From Lichina pygmaea (Eukaryota > Ascomycota > Lichinomycetes > Lichinales > Lichinaceae), in NCBI GenBank assembly GCA_963422465.1, contig OY730175.1, forward strand, positions 1 through 64,000: DNA of 64,000 bases, read 5' to 3'. Under the pieces are notes generated by a model. That model ran no database searches. It was not told the DNA's origin and saw only the letters and a list, made by a program, of their open reading frames with translations. The translations under genes and the position numbers were made by a program. Positions 1 to 11,140 of this stretch are shown here, piece by piece (the first letter of the stretch is position 1; the number at the start of each line of letters is the position of its first letter).

Positions 1-174
1 ACCCTAACCCTAACCCTAACCCTAACCCTAACCCTAACCCTAACCCTAACCCTAACCCTAACCCTAACCCTAACCCTAACCCTAACCCTAACCCTAACCC
101 TAACCCTAACCCTAACCCTAACCCTAACCCTAACCCTAACCCTAACCCTAACCCTAACCCTAACCCTAACCCTA
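1..174. repeat. Telomere, CCCTAA array
   Basis: Twenty-nine perfect 6-bp units, C-rich strand 5' to 3' at the left edge, as expected for a left chromosome end with TTAGGG-type telomeres. The array has no degenerate units and passes directly, at ...CCTA/GTCCAC, into chromovirus gag sequence with no other subtelomeric repeat between. Confidence 0.98.
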
Positions 175-643
175 GTCCACATCAGTACATGACCATCAGG
201 GTGTTGTTGTCCCAGTCAGTCAGTACTGAGTATTGTTTGAACTGCGTGGTGTACTCTGCAGCTGAGCATTGTTGTTTGATGTGCTGGATCATTTGTATAG
301 CCACTTTGTCTTTATTAGATAGTCTAAGAATTCTTTTGATCTTGTCCTTGAATCATGTCCATTTTGTCATCCATTCTGTTGTGCTGTCGTGGTCTCTGTT
401 TCCTGAGAGATGTTTGTTGATGTAAGGCTTGATCTATTGATAAGCATTGCCTCTTATGTAAGTGGTTGCGAAGAGGGGCCACTTTTCCTTAGGCAGCTTT
501 GTCTCTGGTTGGAATTGAAAGTAGACTTGGAGTTGCATAAGCCAGTTGTCAACTTTGTTTCTTTCGCTGTAGAACAGGTCTGGCTTGGCGACGCTAATCT
601 TTCTATCTGGGAAGTTGGGGTTGGTTGCTCCTGAGGTACTCAT
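175..643 (-). pseudogene. Element 1 gag fragment cut by the telomere
   Basis: The minus strand from the ATG at 643 encodes the N-terminus of Chromo-1 Gag (begins MSTSGATNPNFP, then the PDLFYSERNKV and LPKEKWPLF blocks shared with all other copies). Reading runs toward the telomere and ends where CCCTAA repeats start, so the rest of this element has been lost. In-frame stops occur within the fragment. Its 5' LTR lies just to the right (662-1220). Confidence 0.9.
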
Positions 644-661
644 CCTTAAGAGTCTTCAAAG

Positions 662-1220
662 TGTTGCAGTCTGTACTGTACTGTCCTATCTGAGTATAGG
701 ATTAGGGTGAGAGGTGGAAGGCAGGTTGGTTCTCGCAGGAGAGGAGTGTCAAGAAGTGCGAAGGGGTTTGGTGGAACATGGTGGTGGTGACACCTGATCA
801 ATAGCTTTGTACAAAAGGATTGTATTGAAGTAGATCTAGTTGTCTGGATCACAACATGAGTTGAAGACAATTGTTCTATAAGGGAACTATCACCAGACTA
901 TATAGTGCTGGCCTGTCAAGACAATCAAGATTGTCTTGACAGTCTTGACGTCAAGACAGGTGAGATTGTCTTGATGGTCCCACTATGTTATGCACCCTGC
1001 GTCAAGACTGGTGAGATTGTCTTGATGCTTCATGCATCCTGCGTCAAGACTGGTGAGATTATCTTGATACTTCATGCATCCTGTGTCAAGACTCCCATGT
1101 GTGTCTCAACAGTCACGTGACCTCTTGTTGGTTGGTCACTTGACTTCCATAGTGTCCTCTTGCCTGGCCCGCGGCCTGATTGCCTATAAATGAGTGGCTC
1201 CTATTCTCTGGGTCATAACA
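662..1220 (-). repeat. Chromo-1 LTR, U3 type B (5' LTR of Element 1)
   Basis: Bounded by TGTTGC (left) and CATAACA (right), the inverted ends of TG...CA. It contains the R-U5 block shared by all Chromo-1 LTRs, the sense TATA palindrome ACTATATAGT, about 42-bp tandem units built on CAAGAC/GTCTTG, and a TATAAAT facing outward at the U3 end. It interrupts Element 2 protease sequence at 1221. Confidence 0.9.
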
Positions 1221-1730
1221 CTGGTTCTGGGGTGTGCCTGTCAAGGTGGATCTCTTCTCTTGAGAGTTGTCCTTTCTGTCAGTGAGGTTCCACTGAGGAC
1301 TCCTTCCCTCATCTGTCCATGCCTTCTGCAGCTGGTAACAGGTCTGAGCTGTGTTGTTAGTGCAGTTCCTAAATGTGAGTACTCCTGTCCTCCAGTTAAC
1401 AACTGGGTTGTGCTTCTTTAGCCAAGGCATCCCCAAATAGATATCCTGAGTGGCCAACTTGACAATATCAAGGTGGATCCTTTCAGCATGGTGTCTGGTA
1501 ACTATTTCCATTGGCTGCGTCTCATGGCAGACTAGCTCTGTCTGTCCATTTGCTATCGCGAGCTGGTAGGGCTGCTGCTTGCGTCTTCTTCCAGTGCTGA
1601 GGGTGTTGTAAAGTTGTCTTGAAATGTAGTTCCCACTGGCTCCAGAATCAACAAGTGTGTATGTCTGTACTGGCGTATTGGCGTGTAGTGACACAGGCAA
1701 TCACAGGTGCTTTGTGTTGCTAGGGGTCAT
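1221..1730 (-). pseudogene. Element 2 pol fragment: protease
   Basis: Starts at the pol ATG (1730) that overlaps the gag stop as ATGA. The retropepsin motif DSGASGNYI is intact, followed by conserved blocks [18 protein letters not shown] and [12 protein letters not shown]. The frame is cut at 1221 by the LTR of Element 1, so RT, RNase H and integrase are missing on this side of the telomere. This is the protease part of a Ty3/Gypsy polyprotein. Confidence 0.88.
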
Positions 1731-3268
1731 GTTGTTGAGCTCCCAATGTCACCCCTTGACAAGGGAGTTCAGTCTTTTCCTGATTGAAGTGTTTTTCCAC
1801 TGACTGGGCAATGGATCCAGCTATTCCCATCAGTTCTGAGGAATCTGTTCATGAATTTGTCTTGCTGATGCTTGTCACATCCAGGCTTGAGGCAATACTG
1901 CCAGTTGTTGACATAGCAGTTGTGGTTGTTGCCTTGCTGTAGGAACATAAGGTGTTTGTGCCAATCATGTGTGTGTCCAGGGAATGCAGTGTGTTGGTGT
2001 TTGTCCTAAAGATAGATCTCACACATATCCTTCTTGTAATTGACCCAATGTTTGTGGCAGGTGGCACAGTAGGGTGAATGTTCTCCATACCTTCATAGTT
2101 GTTTGTGGTAGGTGCAGTAGTGCTTTGTGCAAAACCTCCACTGTAGTTCACCATGCTGTAGGTTTCGTGGGTCTATGCTGTAAGCATAGCTTCCTTGTGG
2201 TATTTCTTCTTTGATAGATGTGGGTTTGTCTCAGTCTCTATCAGAGGTGGTTAAGAGCTCCTGTCTCTTGTCCTGACCTGTCTGTTCTGGTAGGTCCTTG
2301 CCTCCTGATGTTGCCAGTTGGTGGGCTGCTTCCAATGTCTGATTATAGTTGTCCTATTGTTCAAGAGATAGCTGAGCTTTTCCTGGTGGGTTCTCTGGCT
2401 CAATGACATTCTAGTCTCCATCAAGTGTATTAAGTTGCTGTCAGTGCACCTTGTTCTTTGAACAACAGTCTTTCACCATGTGGCCTAGCTTGCCACAGGC
2501 ATAGCACTTCAGTGCTTTCCTCTTTTTGTTGTTCCTTCCCTTTGTGAACCTTCCCTTGTGGTGGACTGCATCCAGTTCCATGGGTGTATAGCTATATAGG
2601 TTATGTGGTGGTGCCTTGTTAGGCAGCTTGTAGTGGATGCTCACATGCCATGCGGGGCAGCTGTATCCTCTGTTGTGGTGTTTCTCCATCACTCACTTGA
2701 ATAGCTTGTTATCAATGTTGATTGCTTGTGCAATAAGCTTGTCCAGTGTGTTGACCACTTGTCTGTCGAAGGTGATTTTATCCTTCATGTTTTCCTTGAG
2801 TCCACGTCAGTACATAACCATCAGGGTGTTGTCATCCCAATCAGTCAGTACTGAGTATTGTTTGAACTGCGTGGTGTACTCTGCAGCTGAGTGTTGTTGT
2901 TTGATGTGCTAGATCATTTGTATAGCCACTTTATCTTTGTTAGATAGTCCAAGGATCCTTTTGATCTTGTCCTTGAATCATGTCTATTTTGTTATCTATT
3001 CTGTCATACTGTCATGATCTCTGTTTCCTGAGAGATGTTTGTTGACATAGGGCTTGATCTATCAATAAGCATTACCTCTTATGTAAGTGGTTGCAAAGAG
3101 GGGCCACTTCTCCTTAGGCAGCTTTGTCTCTGGTTGGAATTGAAAGTAGACTTGGAGTTGCATGAGCCAGTCGTCAACCTTGTTTCTTTCACTGTAGAAC
3201 AGGTCTGGCTTGGCAACACTAATCTTTCCATCTGGGAATCCGGGGTTGGTTACTCCTAAGGTACTCAT
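1727..3268 (-). pseudogene. Element 2 gag (decayed)
   Basis: Minus-strand gag from the ATG at 3268 to the ATGA junction at 1727-1730, the same overall span as in Elements 3 and 6. The CCHC zinc knuckle CYACGKLGHMVKDC is legible near 2460-2500. Several TGA/TAA/TAG stops interrupt the frame, mostly where other copies have CGA, CAA or TGG. It is structural particle protein of a chromovirus and no longer codes. Confidence 0.88.
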
Positions 3269-3286
3269 CCTTGAGAGTCTTCAAAG

Positions 3287-3717
3287 TGTTGCAGTCTGTA
3301 CCATACTGTCCTATCCGAGTATAGAATTAGGGTAAGATGTGGAAGGCAGGTTGGTTCTCGCAGGAGAGGAGTGTCAAGGAGTGTAAAGGGGTTTGGTGGA
3401 ATGTGGTGGTGATGACACCTGATCAGTGGCTTTGTACAAGATTGTATTGAAGTAGATCTAGTTGTCTGGATCACAACATGAGTTGAAGACAATTGTTCTA
3501 TAAGGGAACTATCGCCAGACTATATAGTGCTCAGTCCATGAGCTCAGTGAGCTCTGCTCACTTTGCTCACAAATATGCATGCTGCGGCGAGCAACCTCTG
3601 GTCAGTCTCGCCGGTCACATGACTGCTTCCTGTGTTATGCGGCCTGGTACTTCTGTCCAGTATCCTGTCTGCTGCTTTCTGTGAGTATAAAGACTGTGTT
3701 CCTCCTGGGTCGTAACA
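3287..3717 (-). repeat. Chromo-1 LTR, U3 subtype A2 (5' LTR of Element 2)
   Basis: Inverted TG...CA ends (TGTTGC at 3287, CGTAACA ending 3717). The U3 carries only one GTGAGC-type unit and the GCATAACACAGGAAGCAG variant, which groups it with the LTR at 31784-32264 rather than with the A1 LTRs. An outward TATAAAG lies at the U3 end. Outside it, a LINE ORF1 fragment follows directly. Confidence 0.9.
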
Positions 3718-3972
3718 GTTCTTAGGATATTGACCTTACTTTCCATCCCAGGGTTTTGGGAGAAGATTGTCCTTTTTGTTTCCTCCAGGTTTTCTGGCTT
3801 GAAGTCTTTTGTCTGCACCCCATGGACTAGCACTGGAAAGATTCTGGGTGATATCTTGGCCTCTGCTGTAAAGACAGCTGGGATCCAGTCCTTGTTTTCC
3901 TCTAGCTGAGTCTTGGCTTGAGGAGTTTCCAGAGAGATTATAATATCTCCTGAGGGTAGTTTTCTGACTGCT
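3718..3972 (-). pseudogene. LINE ORF1 fragment (Tad-like)
   Basis: About 255 bp squeezed between two LTRs. The minus strand reads RKLPSGDIIISLETPQAK, then FPVLVHGV and FKPENLEETKRTIFSQNPGM without a stop. A basic-LPSGDI-x-(hydrophobic) block followed by a (F)PVLVHGV block is typical of the Gag-like ORF1 upstream of the CCHC knuckles in fungal Tad-clade LINEs. It is probably a remnant of an older LINE into which chromoviruses inserted on both sides. Confidence 0.7.
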
Positions 3973-4516
3973 TGTTACGACCCAGGAGGAACACAGTCTT
4001 TATATACTCACAGAAAGCAGCAGACAGGATACTGGACAGAAGTACCAGACAGCGTGACACGGGAACTGGTCACGTGACCGGCGAGACAAACCAGGGGGTG
4101 CTCACCGCAGCATGCATATGCATGAACAAGTGAGCAAAGTGAGCAGAGCTCACCCAGCTCACCGCAGTGTGCATGAAAAGTGAGCAAAGTGAGCAGAGCT
4201 CACCCAGCTCACTGCAGCGTGCATGAAAAGTGAGCAAAGTGAGCAGAGCTCACTCTGCTCACAAACTGGGCACTATATAGTCTGGTGATAGTTCCCCTAT
4301 GGAACAATCATCTTCAACTCATGTTGTGATCCAGACAACTAGATCTACTTCAGTACAATCTTTTTGTACGAAGCTGTTGATCAGGTGTCACCACCACCAT
4401 GTTCCACCAAACCCCTTCACACTCCTTGACACTCCTCTCCTGCGAGAACCAACCCGCCTTCCACCTCTCGCCCTAATCCTATACTCGGATAGGACAGTAC
4501 AGTACAGACTGCAACA
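3973..4516 (+). repeat. 5' LTR of Element 3 (U3 type A1)
   Basis: Starts TGTTACGACCC and ends GCAACA. Three 50-bp units with GTGAGC...GAGCTCAC inverted repeats lie in U3; the perfect palindrome GGTCACGTGACC is at about 4068. The sense TATA palindrome ACTATATAGT is near 4272, and an antisense TATATAAAG box lies about 30 bp inside the left end. Two bases (CT) after the LTR comes TTGAAGAC, the candidate self-primer site. Confidence 0.93.
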
Positions 4517-4534
4517 CTTTGAAGACCCTCAAGA

Positions 4535-6076
4535 ATGAGTACCTCAGGAGCAACCAACCCCAACTTCCCAGATGGAAAGATTAGCGTCGCCAAGCCAGAC
4601 CTGTTCTACAGTGAAAGGAACAAGGTCAACGACTGGCTCATGCAACTCCAAGTCTACTTTCAATTCCAACCAGAGACAAAGCTGCCTAAGGAGAAGTGGC
4701 CCCTCTTCGCAACCACTTACATGAGAGGGAATGCTTATTGATGGATCAAGCCCTACGTCAACAAACATCTCTCAGGAAACAGAGACCACAACAGCACAAC
4801 AGAATAGATGACAAAATAGACATAATTCAAGGACAAGATCAAAAGGATCCTTGGACTATCTAACAAAGATAAAGTGGCTATACAAATGATCCAGCACATC
4901 AAACAACAACACTCAGCCGCAGAGTACACCACGTAGTTCAAACAATACTCAGTACTGACTGACTGGGACAACAACACCCTGATAGTCATGTACTGACGTG
5001 GACTCAAGGAAAACATGAAGGATGAGATCACCTTTGACAGACAAGCAGTCAACACACTGGACAAACTCATCACACAAGCAATCAACATTGATGACAAGCT
5101 ATTTGAGCGAGCGATGGAGAAACACCACGACAGAGGATACAGCCACCCCACATGGCATGTGAGCAACCACTACAAGCTGCCTAACAAGGCACCACCACAT
5201 GACCCATATAGCTATGCACCCATGGAACTGGATGCAGTCCACCACAAGGGAAGGTTCACGAAGGGAAGGAACAACAAAAAGGGGAAAGCACTGAAGTGCT
5301 ATGCTTGTGGCAAGCTAGGCCACATGGTGAAAGACTGTTGTTCAAAGAACAAGGTGCACTGACAGCAACTTAATACACTCAATGGAGACTGGAATATCAT
5401 CAAGCCAGAGGACCCACCAGGAGAGGCTCAGCTATCCCTCGAACAATAGGACAACTACGATCAGACATTGGAAGCAGCCCACCAACTGGCAACATCAGGA
5501 GGCAAGAACCTACCAGAACAGATAGGTCAGGACAAGGGACAGGAGCTCTTAACCACCTCTGATAGGGACTGAGACAAACCTGTGTCTATCAAAGAAGAAA
5601 TACCACAAGGAAGCTATGCTTACAGCATAGACTCACAAAACCTACAGCACAGCAAACTACAGTGGAGGTTTTGCACAAAGTACTACTGCACCTACCACGA
5701 ACAGCTACAAAGATACAGAGAGCATTCACCCTACCACACCACCTGCCAAAAACATTGGGTCAATTGCAAGAAGGATGTGTGTGAGATCTATCTCTGGGAC
5801 AAATGCTAACACACTGTATTCCCCAGGCACACACATGATTGGCACAAATACCTCATGTTCCTACAGCAAGGTAACAACCATGACTGCTACATCAACAATT
5901 GGCAGTACTGCCTCAAGCCTAGATGTGACAAGTATCAGCAAGACAAATTCATAAACAGATTCCTCAGAACTGATGGGAATAGCTGGACTCATTGCCCAGT
6001 CAGTGGAAAGATACTTGAATCAGGAAAAGATTGGACTCTCTTGTCAAGGGGTGACATCAGGAGCTTAATAACATGA
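4535..6076 (+). pseudogene. gag: Element 3 gag
   Basis: 514 codons from the ATG 18 bp after the LTR to a TGA at 6074-6076 that overlaps the pol ATG. Visible domains: an N-terminal Gag core (residues about 1-190), one CCHC knuckle CYACGKLGHMVKDC (about 254), and a C-terminal region with three W-x2-C-x4-C-x2-(H/Y) motifs: WRFCTKYYCTYH, WVNCKKDVCEIY and WQYCLKPRCDKY. Internal stops are mostly TGA at sites read as Arg CGA in at least one other copy, plus TAG/TAA where other copies have TGG or CAA. The protein would build the virus-like particle; this copy cannot make it intact. Confidence 0.88.
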
Positions 6077-8989
6077 CCCCTAGCAACACAAAGCACCTGC
6101 AATTACCTGTGTTACTACACGCCAACACACCAGTACAGACATATACACTTGTTGATTCTGGAGCCAGTGGAAACTATATTTCAAGACAATTTTACGATAC
6201 TCTCAGCACTGGAAGAAGACACAAGCAGCAGCCCTATCAGCTTGCGATGGCAAATAGACAGACAGAGCTAGTCTGCCACAAGACGCAGCCAATAGAAATA
6301 GTTACCAGACACTATGCTGAAAGGATCCACCTTGATATTGTTGAGTTGGCCACTCAGGATATCTATTTGGAGATGTCTTGGCTAAAGAAGCACAACCCAG
6401 TTATTAACTGGAGGACAGAAGTACTCATGTTTAGGAACTGCACTAACAACACAGCTCAGACCTGTTACCAGCTGCAGAAGACATGGACAGATAAGGGAAG
6501 AAGTCCTCAGTAGAACCTCAACAACAGAAAGGACAACTCTCAAGAGAAGAGGTCTGCCTTGACAGGTATACTCCAGAACCAGGTGGCTGAACAGTCAGAG
6601 ATGAAGAGAGAGGAAGTTGTTAATCCTCTGGAGATCTCTGAAGAGTATTGACCTGGGTATAATAACCTCTTTCAGGAAGAGACAATGACAGCAGGATTGC
6701 CTAAGCACTAACCTTGGGATTATGAGATCAAGTTGCAACCAGGGACAGAGCCAGGATTTAGACCAATTTACCAGTTATCAGAGAAAGAGCTCCAAGTACT
6801 TTGCGAGTACCTGGAGGAGAACCTGAAAAAGAGTTTTATTTGAGAATCTCAATCGCCAGCAGAATATCTGATACTATTTGCACTAAAGAAAGACAGAAGT
6901 CTTCAACTTTGTGTGGACTACAGGAAACTCAACAACATTATTGTCAAAAACTGATATCTATTGCCAAATGCGAACAAACTGCGAGACAGGATCAGCCAAG
7001 CTACAATCTTCACCAAGCTGGACTTGAAAGGAGCATACAACCTGATACACATGAAAGAAGGAGAAGAATAGAAGACAGCTTTCAGAATCTGATATAGAGA
7101 CTACGAGTATCTGGTTATACTATTCAGACTCACAAACACACCAGCAACATGTCAAGCATTGATCAACAACATCATCAGAGCACGCCTGCACCAAACAGCT
7201 ATCACCTACTTGGACAATATTCTTGTCTACTTGAACACACAACAGGAACATACCAAACATGTGAAGGATGTTCTACAATACCTACAAGAAGCAGGGCTTA
7301 AGCTTAACCTAAAGAAATACAAGTTTAACAAACTGGAAGTTGAATTCCTCAGATACATCATAGGAATTGAAGGGATCAAGATCAACCCTGAGAAAATCAA
7401 AGTGATTCAACAATAGCCAATACTGACATCAGTTAAGAAAGTACAAACCTTCCTAGGATTTGCCAACTTCAACTAACAGTTTATTAACAACTACTCACAG
7501 ATGGTAACACCAATGACAGAACTCACAAAGAAGGATGTGGAGTACCAGTGGATAGAGAGACAACAAAAAGCATTCTAACAGCTTAAGGATACTTGCACCA
7601 AGAAACCAGTTCTTCTCAACTTCAAGACAGGCCAACCAACACAAATCAAAACAGACACTTCAGACCAAGCAGTGGGAGCATGTTTATGCCAACAGGCAGA
7701 CAACAAGTGGCACCCAGTTGCCTACTACTCACAGAAGATGACACAAGTGGAACAGAACTATGATATCCACAACAAAGAACTACTGGTAGTTGTCAACACA
7801 CTTGAACACTGGAGAGTGTACACAGAAAGTAGTTCTGAACTCACTATTCTCACAGACCACAAGAATCTGACAATGTTCACAACAACCAAGAAGCTGAACA
7901 GCCAACAAGTCAGATAGGCTGAACTCCTAGGGCAACACAAGTTCAAGATCTTGTACACCCCCAGATAAGACAATAGGAGAGCAGACACACTAAGCTGACA
8001 AAAAGACCACATGGAAGATAATAAACACCAAGAAACAATCTTACAGCAGGACCAGCAAGGAAACCTGGTGTCTTGACCACAGATCAACAAGCTCACAGCA
8101 GAAGACACTGAAGAATTAATAAGGAACTACCACAACAACCCAGTACATAGTCACCCAGGAATCACCAAGACCACAGACTTTATCTAACAGGTAGGGAACA
8201 ATGTCATCAATCTCTGATAACATGTCACAAGCTACATCAGCAAATGTTTACTATGCCAGAAAAACAAACACGGAAGACACAAGCTATATGGAGAAGGACA
8301 CCCGAACACAATACCAAGAGGCTTGTGGGAAGATGTGTCAATAGACTTCATCACAAAGCTATCCAAGTCCAAAGACCCAGTCACAGGAATCACCTACAAC
8401 TTGATTATGGTAATAGTGGACAGATTCACAAAATATCTAATAGTGGTACTATTCAAGAAGACCCACACAGCAGAACAGTTGGGACACCTCTTACTGGACA
8501 GATTGGTCAGAGACCACAGAGTTCCAATCATGATTATTACAGACAGAGACAAACTCTTCACATCTAACTACTGGAAGACAATTAGTACAGCCATAGAAAC
8601 AAAACCCAAAATATCTATGGCCTATCACCCACAGACAGACAGCCAGACAGAGCAAGCAAACCAAGTCCTGGAGACTTACTTGCGGCATTACATCAACCAG
8701 ACCCACAGCAATTGGGTACAGTTATTACCAGTGGCACAGCTGGCAATCAACCAGCACAGATCAGATTCAACAAAGGAATCACTATTCTTTGCCAATTTTG
8801 GATAACATGCAAACATCAGAATGCCAAGCAGAGCTTCACTGAACATGGAGAAAGCACTCCAACATGACAAGCTCCTGCGACAAACACACACAATGATGAG
8901 GCACTACCTTCAAGAGACCTCAAAAAAAATGCAGTGTCAAATAGACAAAAAATTGAAAATAGCACCTCAGCTAAAGAAGGAGGATAAAG
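6073..8989 (+). pseudogene. pol: Element 3 pol, first part
   Basis: Frame -1 relative to gag, starting at the ATG of the ATGA overlap. Order seen: retropepsin ([12 protein letters not shown], about residues 25-40), reverse transcriptase with the active-site motif YLDN at 7207-7218 instead of YxDD, RNase H (TDTSDQAVGACL; HNKELLVVVNTLEHW), and integrase core (MWEDVSIDFITKL, ITDRDKLFTSNYW, HPQTDSQTEQANQVLE). Many stops arise by TGG to TAG, CAG to TAG and CGA to TGA. The piece ends at 8989 at the Element 4 insertion and continues at 30911. Confidence 0.9.
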
Positions 8990-9208
8990 TGTTGCAGTCT
9001 GTACTGTGCTGTCCTAACTGAGTATAGGATTAAGGGTGAGATGCGGAAGGTGGGTTGGTTCTCGCAGGAGAGGAGTGTCAAGGAGTGCGAAGGGGTTTGG
9101 TGGAACATGGTGGTGGTGACACCTGATCAATAGCTTTGTACAAAAGAATTGTATTGAAGTAGATCTAGTTGTCTGGATCACAACATGAGTTGAAGACAAT
9201 CATTCTAT
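8990..9208 (-). repeat. 3' LTR of Element 4, first part (U5-R side)
   Basis: Begins TGTTGCAGTC in inverted orientation and runs through U5 and part of R. It ends at CAATCATTCTAT, the 12-bp target duplicated by LINE A, and resumes at 17951/17963. Confidence 0.9.
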
Positions 9209-9378
9209 TTTTTTTATTTATTTGATTCTTACACTGGTAGTAGCTTTACAGCCATGCAGATCTTCTAGCTAATAGTGAACTCCTTCAGAAAATCTTTGAA
9301 GGGATAAAAACTGAAGGCAGGGTGTGACTAGGGAATGTAACAAAAGAAATCTTGAAGTTTCTGGTAAGAGAAGAGAAT

Positions 9379-11140
9379 CTAGGTATTGGATTGGGAATAG
9401 TGGAGTTTGAAAGCTAGATTAAACTGGTTTAGTCTTTTCAAAGATATAAACCAGTACAAGAACTTCTGTAGTAGCTCTGGGTTTGAAATAATAGTGGTGA
9501 AGTCTTGGGGATTAAAAGAGACTTGTTGTCTTTGTCTTGAATAAAGAGAGCATGAAGAGGTGATATGTTTTGCAGTTTCTTCTGCTTGGCCACACACACA
9601 TAGTGGGGTAGGGAAGTCAGGAGCTCCAGCTCTGAAAAGAAAACTTGCCAGACCAATTCTTCCAGTCCTGATTTGCAGTAGCAGACTTGCCTCAGCTTTC
9701 TGTAACTCTTTGTAGAGCTTCAGATTGTTTTTGTGTGGCTTTTGACAGAAAGTCTGCCAGCCTGGATAGCTTCTTCTTTTCTTCTCTTCCCATTGGTCTT
9801 CCCACTCTTTAGTAAAGAGCTTTTGTAGTTCTTTCTTTGAACTAGCCTGGTTAGTAGTTATTTGACTTAACCAAGTGAATTTCCACTTAGGAGAGATAGT
9901 TGAGGATTCCTTTAAAGGTTTCTTCAAGAGAGAGGCATAGCTGGAAATAGTGGAAAAGATACTGTCAAGAAAGTATTTGAGAGGGGAGTTTTGAATAGAA
10001 GAAAGAAAACAGGCAGTGTGAAATTTAAAGTATAGGTCTAGAGGTAGAAGAAAAAGCTCACTCTCTAATAGAAAAGAAGGAGTGGCTTTGAAGGCACCCC
10101 CAATAAGTCTTAGGCATCTGTTTTGAAATGAAACAAGAGAAGAGATATTGGAGGATTTTCTTAGAGGGTTAAACCAGATCCCCACTGCATAGCTCAGTAG
10201 AGATCTCAGTATAGCAGTGTACACCAGACATGATGTGTGAACTGGAAAGCCCCAAGTAGAATAGGAAGTTCTAGAAAGAGAAGAGAGTGCTTTCTGTGCT
10301 TTTTGAAGAATAATCCTCTGGTGTTTGTGCCAGTGGAGCTTTGCATCTAGGTACACTCCAAGTACTCGCACTTCTTCTTTTGGTTTGAGAATCACATTCC
10401 CCAGTCTGAGCTTGAGCTGAAGATTGTCTGATCTTCTTCTGGAAAAATGAAGTATTTCATATTTCTCAGGTGAGAAGACCATTCCATGTCTTGCAGCCCA
10501 GGATAGACATTTGTGGTGTGTGTTCTTTAACTTCAGAAGGTTACTTTTCAAGGAGTGACCAAAAGCAAGCAGATTTGTATCATCTGCAAACCCCAGGGCA
10601 GATACACCAGAAGAGGGAGTATGCACAGTCTCATGCAATTCAGAAATGTAGAATAGAAAAAGAATAGAAGATAATGGAGAACCTTGAAGAACTCCACAAT
10701 GAATAGGAATAGAATAAGACTCAGAATCATCAAAGACAAGAGTGGTAGAGTGCTTATCACAGAAGGAGTAGATCCAGGAAGCTAGCCAGGCAGGTATTCC
10801 TTTTCTTTTCAGAATTTGCTGTAGTATCTTGGGGAGAACTCTGTCATAGACTCCTGAGATATCCAGTGAGAGTAGGGATACAACCATGCCTTCCTTCCAG
10901 ACTTTTTCCACTTGGGAGGTTAGAAGGAAAAGTGCTGCTTCTGTGGATCTTCCTTTCCTAAAGCCCATCTGGATATCTGGCAATAGTCCAGCTTCTTCTG
11001 CTATCTTGCTTAGTCTGGCTGCAGCAATAGCTTCCATCAGCTTGTCTGTTGTGTTTAGCAGAGCTATAGGGCACCAGACTTTAGCTTGATTGTAGGTTCC
11101 CTTGCCAGGTTTCCTCAAGCAGACTGTTTTTGCACTCTTA
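9379..11140 (-). pseudogene. LINE A ORF2: reverse transcriptase and C-terminal domain
   Basis: Minus-strand reading frame of about 587 codons of LINE origin; the ORF continues into LTR sequence beyond 11140, which is not part of it. Seen in order: PIALLNTTDKLMEA, MGFRKGRSTEAALF, SLDISGVYDRV, GVLQGSPLS, the catalytic GFADDTNLL, a thumb region, and a C-terminal CVCGQAEETAKHI...C cysteine-histidine motif followed by the stop at 9379. This is the RT of a fungal Tad-clade LINE. It is broken only by 5' truncation and by Element 5 at 11140/11141. Confidence 0.92.

Noticed and set aside
4517-4534. Conventional tRNA primer-binding site after the Chromo-1 LTR.
   Set aside because: The sequence CTTTGAAGACCC lacks the TGG complementary to a tRNA CCA end.
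4535-5449. TGA might be read as an amino acid, since the same TGA codons recur in all gag and pol copies.
   Set aside because: Island genes end normally at TGA (38008-38010, 43697-43699), and sibling copies show CGA or CAA at the same sites, so these are mutated Arg codons.
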